Shown piece after piece: positions 1 to 12,379 of a stretch of 64,000 nucleotides of DNA. The first letter of the stretch is position 1. The number at the start of each line of letters is the position of its first letter. The stretch comes from Siphonodentalium dalli (Eukaryota > Mollusca > Scaphopoda > Gadilida > Siphonodentaliidae). Location: positions 113,005,195-113,069,194 of the forward strand of contig CP136065.1 of assembly GCA_032622095.1 (NCBI GenBank). Direction: 5' to 3'. The notes beneath the pieces are model-generated. The model saw only the letters and a program-made list of their open reading frames with translations, was not told where the DNA came from and searched no databases. Made by a program: the position numbers and the translations under genes.

Positions 1-1031
1 CATTCACCGTTATATTAGCTATCATTGAATTTGTTACCCGTGCGCATGGAGACTGAGGTCTACACTTTCAGGTTGTATTTGACAGATATGCTGCATCATC
101 ATATGCATATAACACGACAATACCATGCATATTGCCATTCAGTGAAAACACGGATGCTATAGTATTACACGGAGGCCGTCTACAATAGGAATCACGACTG
201 AACAATTATGTCTGGGTCATCTTCCTCAGAATATTGACCCGGAGAGTAACATATAATGGTTTATCGGTTGTGAATAATGTGAACTCTCTCACACCAACTG
301 AGTGAGATGGTGTGCTCCAAGAAAGCAGTTGTTATTTTTCGGGTTCAGCTGATGGCAGTTTAATGGAAAATATACTGCTTTAAATTTGTTGACACCCACT
401 CTTGGATCCGTTATCACGGTAAAATATCGCAACACATCATTAAAGTCGGGATAATCATCCAAATATATGACACCTTTTAAATAAGAAATAAGTTTTTCAG
501 CAATTTGTTTCGCCATAATCATAACACGATCAGTTGAGAGTTGCGATGCGGCTTCAGTGATACAGTATAGGGTTTAAATGGCGCAGGCTACGGGGATCCC
601 TGGAGGTTGAGTGATTAAATGAACCAGATCTTTCAAGAACTTTCAGCCTTATGCATTCTTCAGTTGATATTATTATATTGACAGAGAATTAACATAATAA
701 CATTCAGATAGACAAACTTGTAAACAACGACTGACTTTAAATTTTGTCCATGGTAGAGGTAACATGACTCTCAGGTTGTCTGATATCTAGCATTTCCTCG
801 TTGCCAAGTTGTTCGCAGCATGTATATTTCAACTGTTCTGAGTCTCGGTATCTTTGTTGAGATACCCCTGCGTTACATGATCAACTTATATCATTATTAT
901 GATAAGATAGATAGATAAGATAAATTTTACTTAAGGCTTAACCAAAGCACTCCAATGTGGACTCCGGTTCAAATTTGGGTAATTTTTTAAATAGAGAAAA
1001 AAAGGGCACAAGCTAAAAACAACTATACGTA

Positions 1032-1053
1032 TCTCATATATATTTTGAAGACC

Positions 1054-1087
<34 letters not shown>

Positions 1088-1659
1088 ATTAATACAAATC
1101 TACGATTCTCAACCGATCGGGACGAAACTTGGTACGTGTGTGTAGTTTGACCAGGCGGTGGACGTTGTCGTATTGGCGAGCCCGCGCGGCGCCCGTGCAG
1201 CGCATGCGCAGACGAGATCTCGGAAACGGGTGGAGCTATCGACTTCAAATTTGCTATGTGAATGTATCTTGCCCCGGATTAGAATTTTATCGGGTCGCCG
1301 AGCCCGTGCGACGCCAGCTTCGCGCATGCGCAGACGAGATATCGGAAACGGGTGGAGCTATCGACTTGAAATTTGGTATGTGAATGTATCTTTCCCCGGA
1401 TACGAATTTTATCCGGTCGCCGAGCCCGTGCGACGCCAGCTTCGCGCATGCGCAGACCAGATCTCGGAAACGGGTGGAGCTATCGACTTGAAATTTGCAA
1501 TGTGAATGTATCTTGCCCCGGATACGAATTTTATCGGGTCGCCGAGCCCGTTCGACGCCAGCTTCGCGCATGCGCAGACCAAATCTCGGAAACGGGTGGA
1601 GCTATCGACTTGAAATTTGGTTTTTGAATAGCCCGGACAACGTCGGGCTCATCGGCTAG
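1032..1659 (+). mobile_element. Non-autonomous Helitron with verified empty site
   Basis: The element starts TCTCATATATATTTTG and ends with a hairpin (AGCCCG ... CGGGCT) followed 6 nt later by CTAG, the classic Helitron 3' terminus. It sits exactly between A1031 and T1660. The related tandem copies at about 2845 and 3975 read ACGTATATTATATG without interruption, so they serve as empty sites and confirm insertion between A and T with no target duplication. The 5' part carries a GTCT microsatellite and the interior a 122-bp minisatellite. There is no Rep/helicase coding sequence, so it depends on a partner for movement. Confidence 0.85.
1201..1630 (+). repeat. 122-bp minisatellite inside the Helitron
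   Basis: CGCATGCGCAGAC recurs at 1201, 1323, 1445 and 1567, exactly 122 bp apart. Each unit contains CTCGGAAACGGGTGGAGCTA, a TGAATGTATCTTGCC segment and GGGTCGCCGAGCCCG. The same unit reappears inside another Helitron at 57552, 57675 and 58156. Open frames crossing this block are artefacts of a period that keeps some frames clear of stops. Confidence 0.9.
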
Positions 1660-1978
1660 TATTATATATAGTAAATAACACTTTACCTGTGACAGAAATT
1701 GGAAATAGGTGATACTTTCTTCCGAACTTAAATCTGACTTACAGGGTCTGTTGTTGAGAAATTTCCACAAACAAAACTGAATCCTGGTTGGGGAGTTCTC
1801 TGTCAAGAATGCTTTGTTGAGAAATCCATTTATTATATACTTGCCCATGAATTATAAGGTTTTAGCAGTGAGATATAAGTGATATCCCACTAGTGAGTGA
1901 TATCAGCTTGAAATTTCTGATGTATTGACATTTTCATTGGGGGCCATAGGCAAGTAACTAAAGTATATAATAAACAGA

Positions 1979-2130
1979 ATATCCACACTTTTTCAGTGGA
2001 TATGGGTTAAATCTCATTCGTGATGACAAAACATTTGAATTTTCACTCTCGGCTAAAGCCACTCGTGGAAATTCAATGTTTGTCATCACTCATGAGATAT
2101 AACCCATATCAACTGAAAAAGTGTGGATAT
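1979..2130. repeat. Palindromic fold-back MITE, ~68-bp arms
   Basis: The left arm starts ATATCCACACTTTTTCAG and the right arm ends CTGAAAAAGTGTGGATAT. The arms pair over about 68 bp with a few mismatches, and the small centre (CTCGGCTAAAGCC) can itself pair. The neighbouring tandem copy lacks the surrounding ~300 bp (compare GAAATCCATATATTACAGC at about 3020), so the palindrome lies inside a younger insertion. Confidence 0.8.
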
Positions 2131-4559
2131 ATCCTCTATATATTACAGCACAAAACATGATTTAATTCTCATGATTTTGTAGCGAGTGATAACATTTTGA
2201 AATGACACAACCAGATATCACACAGCAGTATTTGGCAATGACTGTATCCATTGTAAACTTGCTGGTGGGAATTCATTGAGTAATCTCTTGATTAATCCTG
2301 ATTGGGATTTAGACCAGGCTGGCCATGTTAAAATATAATCTGGCTTGCTGAGGAAATCTGACCTTGCACAATTACAGTCACAGACTCACAGTCAAATCCA
2401 GCTGTTTGCTTTCTGGTGAAGTTGAGCCACAACACTTTTCTACCAATTTAGAATTTAATAAACATATGCCTGGAGGCCATATTGGACTGATTTGGTTAAA
2501 CCTTAAAAGTCAGAGGTAATAACATTATACAAACACAAGCTCTGAAGAGCTTTTGGCTGACTGTAAAACAAATACATATACAAACTAAACACGTACACAT
2601 TATCATATTTAATTTTGTGCAAGTTAAAATAAATTATCCTAGTTAAAATACCTGACTGTAACAGTTAAACTTTTGATTTATCGAGTAATAGAATTACTAT
2701 TTAATATATTTAAAAAAATCACTAATGGGTGTTAAGGCTTAACCAAAGCACTCCAATATGGACTCTGGTTAAAATTTGGGTAATTTTTTAAATAGAGAAA
2801 AAATGGCACAAACTTCACATGAGAAGCTAAAAACAACTATACGTATATTATATGTAGTAAATAACACTTTACCTGTGACAGAAATTGGAAATATTTGATA
2901 CTTTCTTCCGAACTGAAATCTGACTTTATGCACACTTACAGGATCTGTTGTTGAGAAATTTCCACAACAAAACTGAATCCTGGTTGGGGAGTTCTCTGTC
3001 AAGAATGCTTTGTTGAGAAATCCATATATTACAGCACAAAACATTATTTAATTCTCATGATTTGTAGCGAGTGATCAAATTTTGAAATGACACAACCAGA
3101 TATCACACAGCAGTATTTGGCAATGACTGTATCCATTGTAAACTTGCTGGTGGGAATTCATTGAGTAATCTCTTGATTAATCCTGATTGGGATTTAGACC
3201 AGACTGGCCATGTTAAAATATAATATGGCTTACTGAGGGAATCTGACCTTGCACAATTACAGTCACAGTCAAATTGAGCTGTTTGGTTTCTGGTGAAGTT
3301 GAGCCACAACACATACCCTGGCTTTGGAAATTTAAATTAAATACGTTTTGTTACTATAAAATGTGGATTTCTCAACAAAGCGTTTCTTATGGAGTTCTCC
3401 TGAATCCTGATGTACTTTCTTTTATGGAAATTAGCTGACTGTTTTTCACGAGTGTGGTTGGTGAGTATGTGCTATATATTTTTTTAATCTGCTACCTGTA
3501 TAGTGTTGTTAACTACATATGATACATTGTTTGTTGTTTTCTTTGAATTTTGTGACGTTTTTGATACTTTTCTACCAATTTTAAAATTTGATAAATATAT
3601 CCTTGGAGGCCATATTGGACTGGTTTGGTTAAACCTTAAAAGTCAGAGGTGATAACATTATACAAACACAAGCTCTGAAGAGCTTTTGGCTGACTGTAAA
3701 ACAAATACATATACAAACTAAACACGTACACATTATCAAATTTAAATATGTGCAAGTTAAAATAAGTTATCCTAGTTAAAATACCCGACTGTAACAGTTA
3801 AACTTTTGATTTACCGAGTAATATAATTACTATTTAATATATTTTTTAAATCACTAATGGGTGTTACGGCTTAACCAAAGCACTCCAATATGGACTCTGG
3901 TTAAAATTTGGGTAATTTTTTAAATAGAGAAAAATGGCACAAACTTCCATGAGAAGCTAAAAACAACTATACGTATATTATATGAAGTAAATAACACTTT
4001 ACCTATGACAGAAATTGGAAATATTTGATACTTTCTTCAGAATTGAAATCTGACTTTGTGCACACTTACAGGGTCTGTTGTTGAGCCACAACACATACCC
4101 TGGCTTTGAAAAATTTAAATTAAATACGTTTTGTTACTATACAATGTGGATTTCTCAACAAAGCGTTTCTTGTGGAGTTCTCCTGAATCCTGTTGTACTT
4201 TCTTTTATGGAAATTAGCTGACTGTTTTGTCTGTAATTGCGCACAAAGTCAAGAGTGTGGTTGGTAAGTATGTGCTATATATGTTTTAATCTGTTACCCG
4301 TTTAGTGTTGTTAACTACATATGATACATTGATTGTTGTTTTCTTTTAATTTTGTGACGTTTTTGATACTTTTCTACCAATTTTAAAATTTGAAAAACAT
4401 ATCGCTGGAGGCCATTTTGGACTGGATTTGTTAAACCTTAAGTTTCCCATTTTGAAATGATATAACGGAATCGAAGTTATCGGCTGTTGATTGCATAAAG
4501 CTGTCAGAAGAACTTTAGAATCAAACCACGTTATATAACATCGCACGGATCGCACATAA

Positions 4560-5795
4560 TGATGAAGTGTCTATCCCCATCGTGCCTCAGTAACTATACT
4601 CATCGAGACCTCTATTCCTATTCCGATCACGAATTATAGAACCAGATTGTATTCGCTGGTTCTATGTTTACTGTTTAGTTATGTTTGTGTAATATTGGTC
4701 GGAAGAATTGACAGAGTTCTTTATAACGGACAAGATGCCTATTTACACAAGAAAAAACAAACCTAAATCCGTTGGTGATGAGTTTACATATTCCCCATAT
4801 CAGTGCGAATATTTTATATATAATACGTCATTGTGATCGGCGACATGATTCAACTCGAAAAATAAGGCCCGTTTCTTGTTTCTGCATGCTGCTCCACTAA
4901 TACCTTCACATGTCAACCGCGTCGCATTTGGCCATCCCTATATACTAGTTGTGTGACGGGAAAACTAGCGCCCGATTAACAGAATGAGAGATGGACAATG
5001 GCTAACAGGAAAAAGACTAAAATGGAAAACAGGCCCATTATAGCAAACAAATACCATAATTTGTCGCCACAAAACTCGCGTTTCCAGCCTTTTTGCTTAA
5101 ATCCTGAATACCACTTGCAGCGGGGTATGAATCCTGAATACCGGTTAAAGGCACGGATTGCCTTCGCGGTGATTATTGCTGTTAAAATAGTCACATCCGT
5201 TAAAACGGCCATAAACAGAAAGAATATTAAAATATATGCAGACTATGTTCCTATACCAATAATAAATATCGCGTAAATGGTATTCTATTGCCAAGTTAGT
5301 ACACTTTGTTATGTAAACAAAAGCCAAAAACGTTACACAACCTGGCTTTTGTTTACAAAACACATCATATTAGCTTGACAATAGCATACTATTTACGCAA
5401 TATCTATGATATGATATAAGAACAAAATATGTCTATATTTTTATATTCTTTCTGTTTATTGCAGTTTTAATGGGTGTTACTATTTTAACAGCATATCGAC
5501 CGCGAAGGCCATGTGTGCCTTTAACAGCGGGGTATATGAATCTCGCGTACCGCCTGAAAATGGCCCGAATCGCGAGTACCAACAGATATATAGGGTGAAA
5601 CCCTCGACTATCCCATTCATGTCTCAGTAACTACTCACCGAGACCTCTATTCCTAGTCCAATCACGAAATATAGAATCAACGCATGCATACTAGTCATGC
5701 TTAGTTATGTTTCTGTAATAATGGTCGGGAGAATTGGCGGCGTACTTTATATCGGATAAGATGCCTATTTACACAAGAATAAACACACAGGAAAT
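4560..5795. repeat. Direct duplication enclosing an inverted repeat
   Basis: The block from about 4575 (CCCCATCGTGCCTCAGTAAC, CGAGACCTCTATTCCTA, TTAGTTATGTTTGTGTAATA, GATGCCTATTTACACAAGAA) returns in the same orientation at about 5605-5795. Between the copies, 5098-5333 and 5342-5570 are inverted relative to each other around a dyad near 5337, sharing GTAAACAAAAGCC, the TATTGCGTAAAT region, ATAAACAGAAAGAATAT and the GGCCTTCGCGGT region. The left half has an open frame on the - strand (5212 to 4976) ending in a hydrophobic stretch; the right half breaks it. No family is recognised. Confidence 0.65.
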
Positions 5796-7080
5796 ACTAA
5801 GATAATGAGTTAATTTGCTTCGGTAGAATATAAATTGTTTAAATCTCCAACCCTTTCGACAATCATATCCCATCACATCAACCACGCTGGTTGAAGATTG
5901 CCTTTCATTCGAATGATTCGATCACTTATAGCCCACAGCGACTGCATGTCATACCGAGATAACTTTTTGTTTCGCGTTTCAAGTTCGCTATCAGAAGACC
6001 ATGAATGCACCAGGACGTTCTAAATCGTGTATATAATTATGAATTTATGGAATCCTGACTGAAAAGGCACGAGGAACACTCTATATATTAGTGTTTATGT
6101 CTTTATCGACATACATGTTTTTCACTAGAACGTCACAAAAGCGAGACGTTCCTGTTTAATTATGAGTCTCTTTAAACAAGTCGAAACAAGAAAGGGATAA
6201 AAAAATCGTATCGGCTTTACTCGCGCATACATTATGGATAAAGACCGTTTTGAACCAAAAAAATTGGGGAATTTGTAAATTCTACCGAAAACTTAACACA
6301 TTTATATCTTTTTTCACTATGTTTATCTAAAGTCCTTGCCACCAAACAGTTTTGAATGCTCAATTTTGGGGAAACAGAAGTTGTAGATGATCACCTTTTA
6401 TAACTGATATAACTATATATACGACAAAAAAAAAAACTTCCGATGGTTAAATGCCCGCACTTGCAACGGATTTGGGAAATTGAAAGGTCAAGAGCCAGTT
6501 TTCAATACTCTCGTGAATTGCACAAAACAGAGCTAAAAGTGTGATCCTTTAATAACAGTTTGTTCCTATCTGTGCCTTCGTAGAGGGGTAATATAATAGT
6601 ATAATATACAAGTCCAAATATGGAACAATCATGCGCGTTGTGGCTTCAGTATACATACTTCTTAATTAACTATAATTTGTTGTCGATAAATTCAACACAT
6701 GCATGCATCATGTATAGCTGTGAAACCATATGTTGAGGGATAGTTTGAACATGCATGTGAACATGTAGTAGTATGTATAGAAGAACATGGAGATAACGTA
6801 TGCTGTGTGTATATATGGTCACACGGTTGTTTGTTCGGAAGACCTGTATCATAACCACATATTGCCACAAACCCAGGACATCCACGAAATGATGAATGCA
6901 AGCTATATCTGGCATGATCATATTAACGTAGTAAAACCAGGTATAAGCTCGAATAAAACACAATTCACTATCAAGCAACAATTAGTCGAAGATGATTTAG
7001 AAGATAATACAACAAATTAATTTTCCGCCCATCACCTCGCGACAATATTTCTGTGTCATTTTCAGTTTGGCTCAGCTGTC
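5796..7080. other. No recognisable gene
   Basis: AT-rich sequence. Short open frames on both strands around 6670-7020 overlap each other and show no domain, splice pattern or repeat. A short AATTTCAATTTCAATTCAA run lies at 7085-7110. Confidence 0.5.
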
Positions 7081-7439
7081 GTTTGAATTTCAATTTCAAT
7101 TCAATTTCAATGTGTAAGCATTATATGTAAGGGGGTGTCGGACCATGTAACGCGTATATCGCGGTAGGCTACCACACACCTAGCACGCTAGAATGACGGG
7201 AAAAAGGCCAGAATAATGCACTGGCAGGCGGACCAGAAGGCATTTTAGAAAGTAAAGCAAGGAGATTAGTGAAAATCTGCTTAATAACATCAAACTATGG
7301 ACCATTGGCATCAAGACTGATTGACTAATATCAGGAAAACCGTTTCCTCTATTGTGCATGTAAAAGACCACCAAGGTGGAGAACTCTCTCACATTACCTC
7401 CCAAATGAATTAACATTCACTTGAGTTATTGTGGAAAGT

Positions 7440-8130
7440 TATAGTCACCCAAAAGTACACATGTATAACTCACCAATGACCATACAATCATTATTTATCC
7501 GTACACCACACACATGACTATACAGCCATGAGACACCACGCCGGTACACCGGGTGTACTACTACACTTCACCAATGACCATATAGTAACTTGTTGTAGAC
7601 ATATTCACCACATTCATGGTCATACAGTCACTTCCTGTTTACCTATTCGCCTCACCAATGTTCATTAAACACTCTCTGTATATGTATGTGCCACACCCAT
7701 GGCCACTCAAGACCCATGGCCACTCAAGACATACATAATTATACACTGCAACCATAACATGGAGTCACTCCGGGTATACATATATACACTCACAAATGGC
7801 CATAAAACCCTTTTATATTTACCAATGCCCTTCACACATGGTTATTAATATACGCCAGGCTTGAATATACTCCCCACTCAATTCAGCCAATCCCTGTGTA
7901 TCCATACACCACATTCGTGGTCATACAGTCATTCATTGTTTACCAATTCAACTCACCATTGACCATATGATTAATCCATGTATACCTATTGTCCACACCC
8001 ATGGCCAGTTATAGCCACTAAATATATACACTGTACATATACACCCCACCAATGTCTATAGAGTCACTACAGATATACATCGACACATCATCATTGACCA
8101 TACAGCCTTTCTAGATCACTGTGTACATAC
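7440..8130. repeat. Degenerate minisatellite, CCATACAGTCACT type
   Basis: Loosely repeated units of roughly 60-70 bp combine four elements in order: a CACCAATGACCATA phrase, a CAGTCACT phrase, a TGTATACCTATTC phrase and CACACCCATGG. Copies are strongly diverged, which indicates an old array. A second block of the same family lies at 12380-12690. Confidence 0.65.
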
Positions 8131-8139
8131 GACACCGGA

Positions 8140-9250
8140 AGCAGTTAGCATCCCGAGTGTTTTTACGCTACATTGGGTGCAGATATCAGGCTTTTTCTCG
8201 TAGACTTTGAGACTTTCCAAATACGAACCTCCGCGTGTGCATGGCAGCTATGTTGTAGTTATTGGTGGTTATTGTCACTTTGAGATAAATCGCAATGTTC
8301 ATTCGTCAATTGGACAATTTAGGCGAATACTCGCACGTCAAGTCATCACCTAATTTTGTTTTAAAATGAGAACAAAATAGAATAGCGCCTAAATCTAACA
8401 AAAAAGTGGGTATAATATACATATCATGATTTGATCTGCGTTATATATAACGTATCTGGTATCAATAAGGCAATTTTCGTGGCAAAAAAATCCGATTAAA
8501 AAAAGCCAGGTGTACGGCAGTATGCTAATGTAGGCAGTGGGCAACTGTACTGCAGTATGCGAGTTCGGTGTACGGCATCATGTTTTAAAAACACAAATCT
8601 AGGCCTTGCGCACTGATTTGGGCATGTATCTGGGTATTGAACTTCTCACTACAGCGAGTGGTGTGGATTTTGAACATATTTGAGCAAAATATTGCTCTAC
8701 TTGCCACGAAATCTAAATCATTCGTTTTAGTTCATGGTTAATAAGACTTTGTGGCAAACATGAGGTGAATGCATTGGCATGCGACTGGTTATTAGATGAT
8801 CTGACCACTGTCGATTCTCACAGAAAGATGTGTCTGATTCCAGAATGTGAAAGCAATTATACAATTAATATATGTGCGTGTTTGGTGGTGTGGGTTGGAT
8901 TGCAGTGTGCACGGCTGCATGCATTTGCACGGTTTACTGTTTGAATATGCATGTGCGGTTTATGTCAGTTTGTGTGCTCTCTATATTTAAGTTATATTAA
9001 TGTTTATATATTATGTTGTTGCACGAAGTGCATCCAACCATATGCGTATGCCTACGCAATACACATGTAACTGACTGTACCGCAGTTTGTGTTCATGCTG
9101 CCCAAGTGTAAGGCCCTGTGACTCCGGCATACATTTTCTATTCAGGTTATGGCAAATAAAAAGCATGCGAGTTAAGCGACGACCAGCTTGCTTTCTGTGT
9201 GTTACACGCTTATTGCTGTATGTATATAGTCGTTCAGTCGTCATACAGTA
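8140..9250. other. No recognisable gene
   Basis: AT- and GT-rich sequence without domain-bearing frames. The long - strand frame at 9011-9373 lies opposite the zinc-finger pseudogene start and has no features of its own. Confidence 0.5.
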
Positions 9251-9252
9251 GC

Positions 9253-9855
9253 TATGTCTTCGTCGGACGAATCGATGGACGTTGCTCCCAAGCGGACACA
9301 TGTTAGGAATGTACGTATAGCACAACCAGACTGTATAATCTGAGACGACACGTAAAAACACATACACCACCAATCGCAGAAGATAATCCGGATCAAGATA
9401 AAGAACTAGAAAGCTCCCATTTGTGTGACTATTGTAGGAGACCTTTCAGCAGGCTATGCACTAAAGCTGCATGAGAAATCACAACACACAAAGCAGTTTG
9501 AGCACACGTGCAACGTATGCGGTAAGGGGTTCTGACAACCGTCAAAGTTACGTTATCACAAAGCGTCACATGCTGGAATCGCCATCGACCAGTCTAAAAG
9601 ATGTAAGAAAAACTTCAAGGCACCGGGGTCTTTGATTAGACACAACAAAACATGCCATGCAGATGCACCAGAATTCCATTGTGATGTTTGTTCTAGGACG
9701 TTTTCCACCAAATTCAATATGGAAGACCACAAGAAGGGGGTGCACCAACACCCACGATACCTGTGCAGCAGATGCACGAAATGTTACAGATGGCAATCAA
9801 GTCTGAATAAGAACGAAACGCTATGTATACACAAATACAGTGCTTCCATTTGATA
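9253..9855 (+). pseudogene. Broken C2H2 zinc-finger gene
   Basis: The + strand starts with an acidic N-terminus (MSSSDESMDVAPKRTHVRNV) and runs into a chain of classical C2H2 fingers of the kind that bind DNA. In order: the tail of a finger (LYNLRRHVKTH, about 9331), CDYCRRPF with its HEKSQH half displaced by a frameshift near 9465, CNVCGKGF interrupted by a TGA at about 9532 but followed by KLRYHKASH, a degenerate finger ending LIRHNKTCH, an intact finger CDVCSRTFSTKFNMEDHKKGVH (split as CDVC ... H-x4-H), and a partial CSRC finger. At least two frameshifts and two stops mean it cannot make a full protein. There are no introns, so a processed copy is possible. The last open stretch is 9632-9853. 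Confidence 0.75.
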
Positions 9856-10073
9856 GTATTTATTCTTTTTATCTCTCAATTGATATTCACGAGTTGCTCA
9901 TGTACTGGGTGGACCATGTTGGGATTGACTGACAGAAGGATTGTTTCTTATATCAACACACAGCCAGGAACGTGGATTTGTTTATTTTATTTTGGTGTTC
10001 AATCTTGATTTTGTTTTAGCCCACCCCCTTGAACACCAACAGTTCAAACCAAGAGAAATACTCAATATATATA

Positions 10074-10207
10074 TTTTTTCCAACCATAGTCTAAGTGTGG
10101 TTTAGTTTGAATATTTCGACAAATATAGGTACATGTATAAACCAGTAGCAAAACATATGCCTCTAATTGTCGAAATATTCCAACTAAACCCGCTTTGTTG
10201 GAAAACA
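10074..10207. repeat. Small fold-back element
   Basis: GGTTTAGTTTGAATATTTCG at 10099 pairs with its near-perfect complement ending at 10190 (TTGTCGAAATATTCCAACTA). The outer flanks TTTTTCCAAC and GTTGGAAAA extend the pairing. Confidence 0.65.
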
Positions 10208-11120
10208 AAATCAATAGTCGATTTCAGTTTACTGTCTTAAATATGACTGATGACCGAATCACTGTTGTAAAAGCCATTTTTCATATAAAATTTTGGTTGG
10301 TAAATTTGTTGGGGTGCGTGCCACAACAAAGTTATTTATTTCAAAATGAATGCTACATCCGGACCATGGTATGGCTTCAACGAGCATCAGGGACGTGGCG
10401 ACATGGGTTTGGGGTGCCTCACCCCCCAGTTTTGGTAAACAAACAGTTGGAAATTTCATACCTGACACAACAGGTTGAAATTGTTCTCAAAAATTTATTT
10501 TTCAAAATGTTTAAACCACGGTTGAATTTGACCAACAGCAAATGTTTCTACTTTTGGTCAATGTTCGGTCTGAAATGGTTATCTTCTTGGTGGGCGAATC
10601 GTTTGGTTCAGCGTCAGCTCGGGACACCATAACTGTTACGTTGTCCTCGTTTACAGTAATTCGTCAACCCCGCTCATGACAAAGCTCGGGAATGATTGAA
10701 AATTATTGTACTGTGGTTGTTTTTTTGTTGTTTTATATCGATGTTGTCATTTTGATGTTTCCTTTTGGAGTGCCCAACAGCTTCGCCAAATGTATTTCAC
10801 TCGTATTCACAGTAACAGCATTTGAACACTGTTGAATATATTTCGGGCTGAAATGATAAACAATATGGCGTTTACTCATTATGCATACCTCATTAGGTAC
10901 AATTATTGTGTCAATAAGCGCCCATAATGTTTGTATTGCAAATATTAAGACATGCTGCAGTACACTTTATAATTGACTATACTCACATACTGCTGTACAC
11001 TTCCCAGCATACTGCCGTACACCAACATGCTAGAAATAGCTCGATTTTTAGTGACAAGGGTCGCCAAAGTGGCAACATGTTATATACGTATAGAACCGCT
11101 AGAGCAGTGGGAAAATAAAC
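10208..11120. other. Unrecognised, one 145-codon open frame
   Basis: An open frame at 10195-10632 (+) overlaps the fold-back element at its start and shows no recognisable domain, no signal peptide and no splice context. It is more likely a chance frame in repeat sequence than a gene. Nothing else in this stretch is supported. Confidence 0.35.
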
Positions 11121-11132
11121 CACGCGCAAAAC

Positions 11133-12064
11133 TAGTCCAAGTCTTCTCGTACTAAAACCGGCTAAGATATTGGGATGGAGGTGCCGGTCTTTAGTCCGAG
11201 TTCCAGGCCCATGGTCTCCTTTGACACGAGTTAATCGTTAGTGACCCGCTCAAATAAAACCACAATTATATGAAATAAAATATCACAATTGCTACAATAA
11301 ACGGATAGTTTCCGCAGAAGACATGCTATTTGATCTGAAACCCACATCGGTTGTGAATTGAAAGCGGTAATTTAATGTGAAAAGAAACTTTTGCCGCAGT
11401 GTTTACATATTTTTTAAAGTATGCGAACTCAGTTGACCTTGCGAACTGCGTTCGGCATTTTCCGGTGAAAATATTCCGTAGATTTTCAATCAACCACGCA
11501 CGATGAATTCTCCATTGTAATCGTAATTATACGTGACAATAAATAAATTATTACATAGATTAAATACATATTGAAGATATAAATGTAATACATTAAATAA
11601 ATTACGGGAATTATAACCATCTCACAGTTTAAAACAGTGTAAACACAATGACCATTAGAATATCATGGGGGCCGCCATTTTGTTTGTATCGAAATTCGTC
11701 TCGGCCAAAACAAACACCGGACAATGCCGAAGTTCTTCGGAACCTGAGTTCGGCTTTCAGTTAAGTAAACAAACAGAAAAAACAGCGATGTTGGTGACAA
11801 TCAACCGGAATATTCTATGCGTAATTTAACATGAAAGTTAGATTATTATACACCATTATGACCATGATATGTCTCTCTTTCCGATGTATATAGCATCATG
11901 TATTGATTCATTAGGTAAATCGAGTAAAATACACCACAGATTCCCGCCACAGATCGTGGGCGTAACTCGTGTGATAGGATTGGTATGCAAGCGGGCTGGG
12001 ACTAAAAACAGCAAATCGCCATCCCAATATCTTAGCTGGTTTTAGTACAAGAAGACTGGGACTA
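11133..12064. mobile_element. Non-autonomous TIR transposon, 9-bp target duplication (MULE-like)
   Basis: The ends are long terminal inverted repeats: TAGTCCAAGTCTTCT at the left and AGAAGACTGGGACTA at the right, continuing through ACTAAAACC-GCTAAGATATTGGGATGG for about 70 bp. The direct repeat GCGCAAAAC flanks both sides (11124-11132 and 12065-12073), a 9-bp target-site duplication. A duplication of this length with long TIRs points to the Mutator-like group, an assignment by target length only. The 932-bp interior has no transposase frame. Confidence 0.75.
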
Positions 12065-12379
12065 GCGCAAAACGTGCGTAAATATCAGTTATTATATGTG
12101 AACATACATAGTGAAGTGGAAGAGAGCGTTATTTACATGTGAGTTTTTATACATTCGCTTTCGTTTTCTCGACAACATCAAATCATCTGATACAACTCGT
12201 CTGCTGTTTGTGATTGGAAATATATATGCTATGGAAAATACCATCTCATAACATTCTTATAGTACTGAGAGAATAATAAGAAGGCAAAGCACTTACCCTG
12301 GTGTATATTTCGAGTCGTAGATTCCACTTTTTCCGATTCCACTTCCGGTTATCGAATGTACACATTGAGATATAGCAAT

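Larger units (their letters stand above)
932..4440. repeat. Tandem triplication of a ~1.1-kb non-coding unit
   Basis: The phrase GGCTTAACCAAAGCACTCCA recurs at about 933, 2733 and 3867, each time followed by the same run through AACACTTTACCT, TGACAGAAATTGG and a TGTTGTTGAG motif. The three copies differ by insertions: the first carries a Helitron (1032-1659) and a palindromic insertion near 1833-2135, and the second carries a segment starting ATACCCTGGCTTTGG (about 3313-3570) that the first lacks. The third lacks the middle of the unit. No coding potential is convincing here; short open frames run through repeat sequence. Confidence 0.8.

Noticed and set aside
289-522. 77-codon - strand frame
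   Set aside because: No recognisable domain, no splice or promoter context and no second copy; it cannot be told from a chance frame.
1129-1627. Overlapping 84-115 codon frames on both strands
   Set aside because: They run through the 122-bp Helitron minisatellite, whose period keeps frames open by chance.
7440-8130. CRISPR-like regular repeats
   Set aside because: Units are degenerate, spacing is irregular, there are no unique spacers of constant length, and the DNA is animal nuclear sequence.
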